Source of the DNA: Desulfobulbaceae bacterium UBA2262
GTDB lineage: Bacteria > Desulfobacterota > Desulfobulbia > Desulfobulbales > Desulfurivibrionaceae
Direction of reading: 5' to 3'
DNA length: 47,831 nt
Assembly: GCA_002347185.1 (NCBI GenBank)
Contig: DDXK01000037.1
Coordinates: 15,695 to 63,525, forward strand
The translations under genes were made by a program, and so were the position numbers. Shown piece after piece: positions 16,895 through 23,729 of this stretch. Under the pieces are notes generated by a model. That model had not been told where the DNA came from and did no database searches. It saw only the letters and a program-made list of their open reading frames with translations. Each line of letters begins with the position of its first letter. The stretch's first letter is position 1.

Positions 16895-17241
16895 AGCGGG
16901 GTGAGGTCTGGTGGGCAAATCTGGCCCCTCGTTCCGGTTCCGAGCAGACCGGCAGACGTCCGGTTATCATCCTCAGCCATGACGCATTCAATGAGACACC
17001 GGGGTGGCGTTCCATAATCGTCGTTCCGCTGTCCACCTCCCCGGCCCAGGCACGCCGCGGGCCAACCGTGGTGGCGCTGCCGACAGGAACCGCCGGTTTA
17101 AAGCAGGAAGGCCGCGCCATCTGCCATCAGATCACCACCCTGGACCGCGCCAAGCTGGTGGAATACCTGGGCGCACTCCCCGCCGAAATTCTGCTCAAGG
17201 TTGAAAACGCATTGCTCGCCGCCACGGATATCCGCCGATAG
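16891..17241 (+). CDS. PemK/MazF-type mRNA interferase toxin
   Basis: 116-residue toxin of the MazF/PemK/Kid fold, expected to cleave single-stranded RNA at short motifs. Characteristic segments: MKRGEVWWANLAPRSGSEQT, GRRPVIILSHDAFN, IIVVPLSTSPAQ, and CHQITTLDRAKLVEYLGAL (catalytic region with QITTLD). Starts within the antitoxin stop codon. Followed directly by fragment B of the membrane-protein gene. Confidence 0.93.
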   Translation: MKRGEVWWANLAPRSGSEQTGRRPVIILSHDAFNETPGWRSIIVVPLSTSPAQARRGPTVVALPTGTAGLKQEGRAICHQITTLDRAKLVEYLGALPAEILLKVENALLAATDIRR

Positions 17242-17255
17242 CCGCAAACAAGCCG

Positions 17256-17336
17256 TTACCAACCGATCCCGCCCACCGCCTGCCAGAGCCATTCCACAAG
17301 GGTAATACCCATGTAGCAGGCCAGAATCCAGTAGGC
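17256..17336 (-). pseudogene. Fragment B: 3' end of the islet membrane-protein gene
   Basis: Bases 17278-17336 align to 18333-18391 with about 4 mismatches. The frame reads YWILACYMGITLVEWLWQAV then GGIGW and a natural TAA (17256-17258). It is shorter than fragment A and has a different C-terminal tail, so it looks like an allele from another source rather than a fresh copy. Confidence 0.8.
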
Positions 17337-17417
17337 GGCCGATGCAACAATTTGCCAGATGGTTATTTTTGTAACACTCGGGCGGGCAAACGTGAACTAC
17401 CAATCCCCAAAAACGTA

Positions 17418-17446
17418 ATGACAATGTCAGCGATTTCCGTTAGAAT
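17418..17446 (+). promoter_or_regulatory. Promoter/operator of the DUF1778-GNAT module
   Basis: ATGACA (17418-17423), 17 bases, TAGAAT (17441-17446). The -35 lies inside the 11-bp palindrome TGACAATGTCA (17419-17429), a natural autoregulatory operator for the antitoxin. About 28 bases separate the -10 from the start codon. Confidence 0.6.
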
Positions 17447-17473
17447 CAAGAAAAATAGAGAGGAGACCATTCC

Positions 17474-17764
17474 ATGCCGGCAACAAGTGGAGCTACAACC
17501 AAACGCGAGACGCTGAACATCCGTATAAAACCCGAGGAGCGGAGCCTTATTGACCGCGCCGCCAAGATGCGCGGCAAGAACCGTACCGATTTCATCCTGG
17601 ATGCCGTGCGGTCGGCCGCGGAAGAGGCACTTTTTGAGCAGGCCATCATCATGGCCAGCCCGGACGCCTATACAAAATTCCTCGCGCGGCTGGACAAACA
17701 GCCCCGTCCCAACGCCAGTTTGCGTAAAACCATGCAAACCCCAGCGCCCTGGGAAAAAGCATGA
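17474..17764 (+). CDS. DUF1778 (TacA-type) antitoxin
   Basis: 96-residue antitoxin of the DUF1778/TacA family. RHH part: KRETLNIRIKPEERSLIDRA, AKMRGKNRTDFILDAVRSAA (the RTDF motif is the family hallmark). The C-terminal helix and tail (KFLARLDKQPRPN, TPAPWEK) form the toxin-neutralising part. Ribosome-binding site AGGAGACC before the ATG. Stop overlaps the toxin start (ATGA). Confidence 0.93.
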   Translation: MPATSGATTKRETLNIRIKPEERSLIDRAAKMRGKNRTDFILDAVRSAAEEALFEQAIIMASPDAYTKFLARLDKQPRPNASLRKTMQTPAPWEKA

Positions 17765-18267
17765 AGCTCTCCGCCCCGGAGCCACTTGCCGAACATCACG
17801 ACGTGACGCAATTCACCTCCGGCGTGGAAAGCCTGGACACCTGGCTCAAACGCCGAGCAATGAAAAATCAGGCCACCGGCGCATCCCGGACTTTTGTCGC
17901 CTGCGTTGGGCGGCGGGTGGTGGCCTATTACGCCCTGGCGTCGAGCGCCGTGGCGGTTGTCGAAGCGCCTGGCCGGTTCCGCCGCAACATGCCAGACCCT
18001 ATTCCTGTTGTTGTACTGGGGCGCCTTGCGGTGGACCAATCATTCCAGGGCCAGGGGGTAGGACGCGCCCTGATTCGGGACGCAGGATACCGGGTTATTC
18101 AGGCTGCCGACGTCATCGGCATCCGGGGTCTGCTGATTCATGCCCTCTCCGCCGATGCCAAATCCTTCTACGAGCATGTTGGCTTCGAGGCATCTGCTCT
18201 CGATCCCAACATGCTGATGATCACCTTGAACGACCTGAAGGCGAGCATCTTACTGGACGAACCATGA
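17761..18267 (+). CDS. GNAT-family TacT-type toxin
   Basis: 168-residue GCN5-type acetyltransferase toxin, expected to acetylate the amino acid on charged tRNA and stop translation. Landmarks: FTSGVESLDTWLKRRA, TFVACVGRRVVAYYALAS, VVLGRLAVDQSFQGQGVGRA with the acetyl-CoA-binding Q-x-x-G-x-G (QGQGVG), and KSFYEHVGFEA with the late Tyr used by TacT toxins. Paired with a DUF1778 antitoxin by ATGA overlap. The fuller copy of the membrane-protein gene follows 43 bases downstream, convergent. Confidence 0.94.
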   Translation: MKLSAPEPLAEHHDVTQFTSGVESLDTWLKRRAMKNQATGASRTFVACVGRRVVAYYALASSAVAVVEAPGRFRRNMPDPIPVVVLGRLAVDQSFQGQGVGRALIRDAGYRVIQAADVIGIRGLLIHALSADAKSFYEHVGFEASALDPNMLMITLNDLKASILLDEP

Positions 18268-18310
18268 CCCCCTACGTCCAAGGCAAGGAAAAAAATCAAC
18301 TAACAGGATG

Positions 18311-18742
18311 CTACGCCCAAAAACCACGCAGCGCCTGCCAGAGCCATTCCACAAGGGATATTCCCATGTAACAGGCCAGAATCCAGTAGGCGTTGCTGAT
18401 GAGAAAACTTGCCAGGAATATCCGCCAGTCGCGGCGGCTCATGCCGTTGAAGGCTCCGTGGCGCAGGTAGACCATGGTGATGAACGGGTCGAACTTGATG
18501 GACAGGGCCACCATCGCCACGGTGTCGCCTTTTTGCATGAGCCACGCAAAGAGCCGTGCGGCACGATTCCCGCCCTCGTAGCTCTTCATGCTCTTGATCG
18601 CCTCGATCCCCAGCCAGTCGCGTTTTGACCAGTCGTAGCACCAAAGGGTCAGAAGACAGATCAGGAAGGAAAGTCCCGCCATCACCGCGCCGCCCGCAAT
18701 CACAGCCCAGGGGGATTTGCAATGGGATAAATCAGGCTGCAA
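18311..18742 (-). CDS. Two-span membrane protein at the islet core
   Basis: About 143-residue protein with two hydrophobic segments: WAVIAGGAVMAGLSFLICLL near the N-terminus and FLISNAYWILACYMGISLVE near the C-terminus. Between them is a charged loop (YDWSKRDWLGIEAIKSMKSY, KFDPFITMVYLRHGAFNGMS). I do not recognise a named family. The start is uncertain: TTG at 18742, GTG at 18703 and ATG at 18682 are possible, none with a ribosome-binding site, and the 27-bp repeat begins 8 bases upstream, so the 5' end may have been cut. Two diverged copies of its 3' end lie at 16451-16560 and 17278-17336. Confidence 0.65.
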   Translation of the reverse strand: MQPDLSHCKSPWAVIAGGAVMAGLSFLICLLTLWCYDWSKRDWLGIEAIKSMKSYEGGNRAARLFAWLMQKGDTVAMVALSIKFDPFITMVYLRHGAFNGMSRRDWRIFLASFLISNAYWILACYMGISLVEWLWQALRGFWA

Positions 18743-18749
18743 AAACAGA

Positions 18750-18776
18750 AAGTTCGGTTGTTGATCGCAAAAAACT
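18750..18776 (+). repeat. Right copy of 27-bp direct repeat bounding the TA islet
   Basis: Reads AAGTTCGGTTGTTGATCG then CAAAAAACT; 25 of 27 positions match 15706-15732. Sits between the 5' end of the membrane-protein gene and the radical SAM gene. Confidence 0.75.
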
Positions 18777-18848
18777 GTTCTAGGATAGGCGGGAGAAGAT
18801 GAGCCCCCAGGCCAGGCCGCGAAAAGCAGACACCCGACTTCGGAAACC

Positions 18849-20141
18849 ATGCCCGCAACCCATCCCGACAAAACCCCCAGCCTGCTTTTTGCCAACAGCG
18901 CCGGCGAAATCAAGGATCTCCCGGATCTCCTGATGGCCGGCCGCAGCGGCTCCCATTTTTACCAGCCAAAGCTTGAGGAGCTGATCCCCCTGCCTGAGGG
19001 CAGCGACATCTTTGTCCTGCCCGGCCGCAACCCGGTGGGGATCGACCCGGGAAGCGGCGAGCCGCTCCTCGTTGCCGAAAACCCGGAGAATCCAGGGGAA
19101 GGAATCCAGGCGGTGGCGGCCTTCATGGCCCCAGCCCACACCGCCATCCACTGGGCCGCCTTTGAAAAATCAGCAGGCAACCTGGCCCACCTGCCCCTTT
19201 TCGCCTACACGGCGGTGGGCTGGCACGACGGCCGCTTCTGGGTCAGCGCCTTTCGCAGCGACCCGGACAAACGGCAGGAGGCAAAACGCTTCGACCCGGA
19301 AAATCTGCAGCGCCGCACCGAGCTCTGGCTGAAAAACAACGAGCAGAACCGGCTCATCCAGCACCTGGGCAAGTGCTGCCTCACCTACCGCTGCCCGGCG
19401 GCGATCAACTATTTTCTCGGCAAGTTCGAGGCGCCCCTGCCCACCTCGCCCGCCTGCAACGCCCAGTGCGTCGGCTGCATCTCCCTGCAGCCCTCGGGCT
19501 GCTGCCCCTCCACCCAGGAACGGATCAAATTCGTGCCCACTCCCAAGGAGATCGCCGAGATCGCCGTACCCCACCTCAACAAGGTCAAGGCCGGGGTGGC
19601 CAGCTTCGGCCAGGGCTGCGAAGGCGAGCCCCTGCTCCAGGCGGAGACCATCGAGAAGGCCATTCTTCTGATCAGAAAGCAGACGGAGAAAGGCACGGTG
19701 AACCTCAACAGCAACGCCAGTCTGCCCGAGGCCGTTGCCCGCCTGGCCCATGCCGGCCTCGACTCCATCCGGGTCAGCATGAACAGCGCGCGGCCCGAAT
19801 ACCACCAGCGCTACTACCGGCCCAAGGGCTTCACCTTTGCCGATGTCAAGCAGTCGATCCGGATCATGAAGCAGCATGACCGCTTTGTCTCCCTCAACTA
19901 CTTCATCCTGCCCGGATTCACCGACGATCCGGAGGAGTTCGCCGCCCTCTGCGAGCTCATCGCCGAAACGCGGCCCGACTTCATCCAGCTCAGAAACCTC
20001 AACATGGACCCGGACTGGTACTTCGAGGCCGTCAAGTTCACGGAAAGCGGGCCGCCCATGGGCATCCTCGCCTGGCGGCGGCTGCTGCAGAAACGCTTTC
20101 CCCATCTGCGCTTCGGCTACTTCAACCCGCCCCTGCGCTGA
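18849..20141 (+). CDS. Radical SAM protein of unknown function
   Basis: 430-residue radical SAM enzyme. An N-terminal domain (about 1-175) of mixed strands has no motif I recognise. The cluster motif is Cys203-x3-Cys207-x2-Cys210 (PACNAQCVGC), with extra cysteines nearby (176, 177, 182, 218, 219) that might hold a second metal site. Later landmarks: SFGQGCEGEPLL (GGE-like motif), TVNLNSNASLPEAV, SIRVSMNSARPEYHQRYY, NYFILPGFTDDPEEF and FIQLRNLNMDP, all typical of the SAM barrel. Substrate unknown. It is followed 20 bases later by the CDP-archaeol-synthase/phosphoesterase fusion. Confidence 0.88.
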   Translation: MPATHPDKTPSLLFANSAGEIKDLPDLLMAGRSGSHFYQPKLEELIPLPEGSDIFVLPGRNPVGIDPGSGEPLLVAENPENPGEGIQAVAAFMAPAHTAIHWAAFEKSAGNLAHLPLFAYTAVGWHDGRFWVSAFRSDPDKRQEAKRFDPENLQRRTELWLKNNEQNRLIQHLGKCCLTYRCPAAINYFLGKFEAPLPTSPACNAQCVGCISLQPSGCCPSTQERIKFVPTPKEIAEIAVPHLNKVKAGVASFGQGCEGEPLLQAETIEKAILLIRKQTEKGTVNLNSNASLPEAVARLAHAGLDSIRVSMNSARPEYHQRYYRPKGFTFADVKQSIRIMKQHDRFVSLNYFILPGFTDDPEEFAALCELIAETRPDFIQLRNLNMDPDWYFEAVKFTESGPPMGILAWRRLLQKRFPHLRFGYFNPPLR

Positions 20142-20161
20142 CCCCACCGGACTTGGATGCC

Positions 20162-21598
20162 ATGGCCGACACCCTGCTCCTGCTCGCCTTTCTCTTCTGG
20201 GGCAACGCCCTGCCCCCCCTGGCCAGCGTGGCTTTGGGCGACCGCTTTGCCCGGCCCCTGGACAACAACCGCACCTGGCTGGACGGCTGGCCCCTCTTCG
20301 GCCCCCACAAAACCATCCGCGGCCTGCTCGCCAGCCTCCTCGGAGGCACCGCGACCTTTCCCCTGCTCGGAGTTTCCTGGCAGACCGCCGCCATCGCCGC
20401 GAGCCTCCTTGTCCTTGGCGACCTCACCTCGAGTTTTATCAAGCGCCGCCTCCATTACCGGAGCGGGCTTTCGGTTTTCGGGCTCGACCAGCTCTTCGAG
20501 GGGCTCCTGCCCGCCCTCTTTCTGGGCGAGCGGCTCGGCCTGGCCTACTGGCAGGCCATTGCCGCCGTTGCCATCTTCATGCCGGCGGCCCACGCCGGAG
20601 CCCGCCTCTGGAAGAGTATCGTCTACAAGCCGCCCATGGAGAACTACCCCCGGGTCGTGCGCTCCACGGTGCGGCTGCGCGAATGGCGCTCCTGCCACGA
20701 GCCCCTGGCCCGCTGGCAGACCTGGCTCAACCTCTCCCATTTCCTCTACAACGAGGTGCTGGTGAGCAATTTCTTCAGGCTCATCGGCCGCTACGAGGAG
20801 GGCATCGCCAACGCCCTGCGACCTGAGCTTTCCGAGCAGAGCCTCTTCTTCCCCAACCTGCCCCCCGCCTTCGACGGCTTCACCATCCTCTTCCTCTCCG
20901 ACCTGCACCTCGACGGCCTGCCAGGCCTCACCCACCTCACCCTCGACCGCCTCGCCGGCCGCCGCTTCGACCTCTGTCTGGTGGGCGGGGACATCCGCAT
21001 GCGCACCTATGGCCCCATCGCCCCCTGTCTGCGCGAGCTGCGCCGGCTGCTGCCGGGAATCGAAGCCAGGGAGGGGATTTTCGGAGTACTCGGCAACCAC
21101 GACTGCATCGAGATGGTGCCTGATTTCGAGGAGGCGGGCATGCTCATGCTGGTCAACGACGCCTGGCCTCTGACCAGAAACGGGGAAAATATCTGGCTGG
21201 TCGGCATCGACGACCCCCATTACTACAAAACCCACGAGGTGGCCAAGGCCTTCGCCAAGGTGCCGGCGGGCGCCTTCACCCTCTTCCTGGCCCACTCGCC
21301 GGAGGCGTACGAGGAGGCGGCCGCCCGCGAGGCGGCCCTTTATCTCTGCGGCCATACCCACGGCGGTCAGATCCGCCTCCCCTCGGGAATGCCGGTATAC
21401 ACCAACAGCCGGGCCCCCCGCTTTACCGCGGCCGGCCACTGGCGGCACCGCGCGATGCAGGGCTACACCAGCCGGGGAGTCGGAGCCTCCGGGGCGCCGC
21501 TGCGCTTCAATTGCCCTGGGGAAATCAGCATTCTCACCTTACGGCGCGGCACGGACAGCAAAACACAGGAGGAAGCATGCGCAACCAGCCGGAAATAG
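20162..21598 (+). CDS. CDP-archaeol synthase-like domain fused to metallophosphoesterase
   Basis: 478-residue two-domain membrane protein. Residues about 1-155 resemble the CarS/CDP-alcohol cytidylyltransferase-like family: four or so membrane segments with GPHKTIRGLLASLLGG, LGDLTSSFIKRRLHYRSG and LDQLFEGLLPAL. After a linker (about 155-235), a calcineurin-like metallophosphoesterase fills about 236-465 with all ligand motifs: FLSDLHLD, VGGDI, GNHD, LAHSPE and CGHTHGGQ. CarS enzymes activate lipid alcohol phosphates with CTP; YkuE/LpxH-like phosphoesterases act on phospholipids or UDP-lipids, so a lipid-metabolism role is inferred. ATG at 20162 preferred over TTG at 20153. Confidence 0.85.
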   Translation: MADTLLLLAFLFWGNALPPLASVALGDRFARPLDNNRTWLDGWPLFGPHKTIRGLLASLLGGTATFPLLGVSWQTAAIAASLLVLGDLTSSFIKRRLHYRSGLSVFGLDQLFEGLLPALFLGERLGLAYWQAIAAVAIFMPAAHAGARLWKSIVYKPPMENYPRVVRSTVRLREWRSCHEPLARWQTWLNLSHFLYNEVLVSNFFRLIGRYEEGIANALRPELSEQSLFFPNLPPAFDGFTILFLSDLHLDGLPGLTHLTLDRLAGRRFDLCLVGGDIRMRTYGPIAPCLRELRRLLPGIEAREGIFGVLGNHDCIEMVPDFEEAGMLMLVNDAWPLTRNGENIWLVGIDDPHYYKTHEVAKAFAKVPAGAFTLFLAHSPEAYEEAAAREAALYLCGHTHGGQIRLPSGMPVYTNSRAPRFTAAGHWRHRAMQGYTSRGVGASGAPLRFNCPGEISILTLRRGTDSKTQEEACATSRK

Positions 21599-21888
21599 AG
21601 ATCAAGAACCGCAACCAGACCATCCGCGTCAATCCCGCCTTCAGCCTGCTCAACAACTTCCTGAGCCAGGGAATTCCCATCCAGACCAGCTGCGGGGGCA
21701 AGGCGCAATGCGGCCGCTGCCGCTGCCGGATCCTGGAGGGGGCCGCCCACCTGAGCCCGGTGCGGCCCGCCGAAATCGCCAGGCTGGGCGGGGCGCTGAT
21801 CGAGGCGGGCTGGCGGCTCAGCTGCCAGAGTCACGCCCTGCGCCGGGTGGTGCTGGAGCTGCCCGAACTCACCGCCCCCCTGGACTGA
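21577..21888 (+). CDS. 2Fe-2S ferredoxin
   Basis: 103-residue plant/adrenodoxin-fold ferredoxin. Ligands: Cys39, Cys45 and Cys48 (SCGGKAQCGRC) and Cys83 (LSCQSH), the C-x5-C-x2-C...C spacing of [2Fe-2S] ferredoxins. Start at 21577 behind AGGAGGAAGC, overlapping the preceding gene by 22 bases, so it is co-translated. A possible electron donor to the radical SAM enzyme two genes upstream (inference). Confidence 0.92.
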   Translation: MRNQPEIEIKNRNQTIRVNPAFSLLNNFLSQGIPIQTSCGGKAQCGRCRCRILEGAAHLSPVRPAEIARLGGALIEAGWRLSCQSHALRRVVLELPELTAPLD

Positions 21889-21995
21889 GGGAAACGGGTC
21901 CCCTTCCTCGCCTTGCCTCTTGAAAAATCTGAAAAAACCATGTAGGATTGGCGATATGCTCTCTTTTCAACAACCTCAGGCCGGACCAGAGCGCC

Positions 21996-23033
21996 ATGTT
22001 CAGCATCATCAGGAATCTCTTCGCTCCTCCCAGCATCGCCATTGATCTTGGCACCGCCAATACCCGCGTCTATGCCTGTGAGCTCAGGGAATTCAAGGAA
22101 GAACGCTCGCAGGTCCGCCATGTCCAGCCGGAAGGCGTCTCGTCGGAAAGTTCTGATCACTATGTGGACTACCTGAACAGCAAGCTCGTCTCCGCTCCCC
22201 TCCGTGGCGGAGTCATCGTTGACGTCAACAACGCCATCAATCTGCTCAAGCCGCTGCTGAAAGGAGCGCACCGAGGGTTCCGCCAGCCGGTTTCCCTGGC
22301 CTGCGCCCCCACGGACACCTCTGAAAAAGAACGGAAACTCCTGAGCGAGGCCGTCATCCATGCCGGCGCCCGCCACGTGGCTATCATTCCCGAGGTCTGG
22401 GCGGCGGCAATCGGCGCGGGCCTCGACGTTTCCCACCCCGCGGCCCAGCTGCTCATCGACATCGGCGAGGGCGTCACCGACCTGGCCGTGATCCGCGACG
22501 GCCGCCTCGTCTTCACCTCGGCCATCCGCACCGCCTGCAGCGACCTGCAAAAGGAGATCCGCAACGCCATCATCGCCCGGCACAAGGTCTGCCCCTTCCC
22601 GGACGAGGTCGAGCGGCTCACCCACGAGGTGCGGACCATGGCCCAGCCAGATCCCCGGCCCGACTCGATTCTGACGGTGCGGGGCATGGACATCATCAAG
22701 CGGCGGGAAATTACCGTCGAGGTGCCGGACCGGGAGATCACCGCCGCCATGGCTCCCGTGATCCAGAAGATCCTCCGGATGATCGAATTCACCTTCAACC
22801 GGCTGCCCGAGCAGGTGGCCTGCGAGCTCTGCGAAAGCGGCATCTGCCTTACCGGCGGCGGCAGCTGCATCACCGGCATGGACACCCTCATCGAGGGCCG
22901 GACCAACCTGCCGGTCAAGATTGCCCAGGATCCCATCCATTCCGTGATCAACGGAGCCATCCAGACCCTCGAATACTGGAAAGGGAAGGAACGCTGGTGG
23001 GAAAACATCGCCTGGCCGCGTCTTGCCGCCTGA
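21996..23033 (+). CDS. Divergent MreB-like actin homologue
   Basis: 345-residue actin-fold ATPase of the MreB family. Phosphate-1 motif IAIDLGTANTRVY (about 13), phosphate-2 LIDIGEGVTDLAVIRDG (about 151), adenosine motif ICLTGGGSCITGMD (about 287), and the IPEVWAAAIGAGL connect region fit MreB. It departs from housekeeping MreB in the segment after phosphate-1, which has extra charged residues and lacks the usual NEPSVVA sequence, and it has no mreC or mreD next to it. Likely a paralogue with a specialised filament or scaffold role. Start at 21996; weak ribosome-binding site. Confidence 0.85.
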   Translation: MFSIIRNLFAPPSIAIDLGTANTRVYACELREFKEERSQVRHVQPEGVSSESSDHYVDYLNSKLVSAPLRGGVIVDVNNAINLLKPLLKGAHRGFRQPVSLACAPTDTSEKERKLLSEAVIHAGARHVAIIPEVWAAAIGAGLDVSHPAAQLLIDIGEGVTDLAVIRDGRLVFTSAIRTACSDLQKEIRNAIIARHKVCPFPDEVERLTHEVRTMAQPDPRPDSILTVRGMDIIKRREITVEVPDREITAAMAPVIQKILRMIEFTFNRLPEQVACELCESGICLTGGGSCITGMDTLIEGRTNLPVKIAQDPIHSVINGAIQTLEYWKGKERWWENIAWPRLAA

Positions 23034-23127
23034 GGCGCTGCATCGCGACCGGAACGGACGAGCGGCGGAAAATTCCCGCCGGACCCAAACCTTCTCAGCT
23101 TGCGGAGAAAAGCAAACCAGGAGCATC

Positions 23128-23445
23128 ATGAAAATCACCCTGATGGTCTGCAGCGGCGAGCCGGAAATCCTCTGGAACGCCTTCCGCCTTGGCAATCTCA
23201 TGCTGGAGCAGATGGAAGACGTCACCATCTTTCTGAACGGCCCGTCGGTCAAATTCGCAGCCCTGGCATCGAAGCAATTCCCACTCAACGAGCTGGCGAA
23301 AGTGTTCACCCTTTCCGAAGGGGTTCTGCTGGCCTGAGGCAAACTTCTCGACCTCCACGGCGTGGGGGACGGATACCAGGCCCGGGCAAAACAGAATGAC
23401 CTCTACCAGCTCATCCTGACAAGCGATCGCCTCCTCACCTTTTGA
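23128..23445 (+). CDS. DsrE-family selenoprotein candidate (in-frame TGA = Sec)
   Basis: DsrE/DsrF-like sulfur-relay protein of 105 residues if the TGA at 23335-23337 is read as selenocysteine. Before it: MKITLMVCSGEPEILWNAFR and LSEGVLLA; after it the same frame stays open 35 more codons: GKLLDLHGVGDGYQ, then LYQLILTSDRLLTF and TGA at 23443. The family normally reads ACGxCL...LY.II..SD.VLTF here, so the TGA replaces the conserved first cysteine while the second is Leu. A SECIS-like hairpin follows at proper distance (23348-23372). Start has ribosome-binding site CAGGAG. Conventional calling would truncate it at 23337. A nonsense mutation or TGC/TGA error is the alternative. Confidence 0.82.
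23348..23372 (+). promoter_or_regulatory. Bacterial SECIS-like hairpin
   Basis: Immediately downstream of the in-frame TGA: CCTCCAC (23352-23358) pairs with GTGGGGG (23362-23368), giving 7 bp with one G-U pair. One A-A mismatch and 3 more pairs extend the stem (23348-23350 with 23370-23372). The apical loop is GGC, with G in the first two positions. The loop begins 21 bases after the TGA, inside the known bacterial SECIS window of about 16-37 bases. Confidence 0.7.
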
Positions 23446-23483
23446 ACAAAAGGACTCCCGTCCCAAACACCGCAAGGAAAGAC

Positions 23484-23729
23484 ATGAATCCCCCTGTCCC
23501 GACCTCCCCGAAATCACGCCTGGTGGCCCTGCTGCTCTGCTTCTTTCTCGGCGCCCTGGGCGTGCACCGCTTCTATGTAGGCAAGACCGGCACCGGTATC
23601 CTGATGCTGCTCACCCTGGGCGGCCTCGGCATCTGGGTTCTCATCGACCTGATCATGATCACCGTCGGCTCCTTCAAGGACAAAGAAGGCCGCCCTGTTT
23701 TCAAATGGGCCGAGCCGGGATCCATCTGA
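23484..23729 (+). CDS. TM2 domain membrane protein
   Basis: 81-residue protein with the TM2 domain: SRLVALLLCFFLGALGVHRFYVGK, a GTGILMLLTLGGLGIWVLID second helix and the conserved DLI motif. (The first helix is quoted in parts: SRLVALLLCFFLGALG and VHRFYVGK.) Inner-membrane, function unknown; common in bacteria, often as a small helper protein. Start at 23484 with ribosome-binding site AAGGAAAG. Stop overlaps the next start (TGATG). Confidence 0.88.
   Translation: MNPPVPTSPKSRLVALLLCFFLGALGVHRFYVGKTGTGILMLLTLGGLGIWVLIDLIMITVGSFKDKEGRPVFKWAEPGSI

Noticed and set aside
15840..18267. Integron cassette array, suggested by tandem TA genes separated by related sequences.
   Set aside because: The repeated units are coding 3' ends of a membrane-protein gene, with no attC-like imperfect palindromes or RYYYAAC/GTTRRRY core pairs and no integrase.
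16432..18442. CRISPR array, suggested by three similar segments.
   Set aside because: Spacing is 0.8-1.1 kb, segments differ in length and contain diverged coding sequence; genes fill the gaps.
23023..23127. N-terminal extension of the DsrE gene by about 35 codons.
   Set aside because: The ATG at 23128 has its own ribosome-binding site and matches the family N-terminus; the extension is non-homologous.
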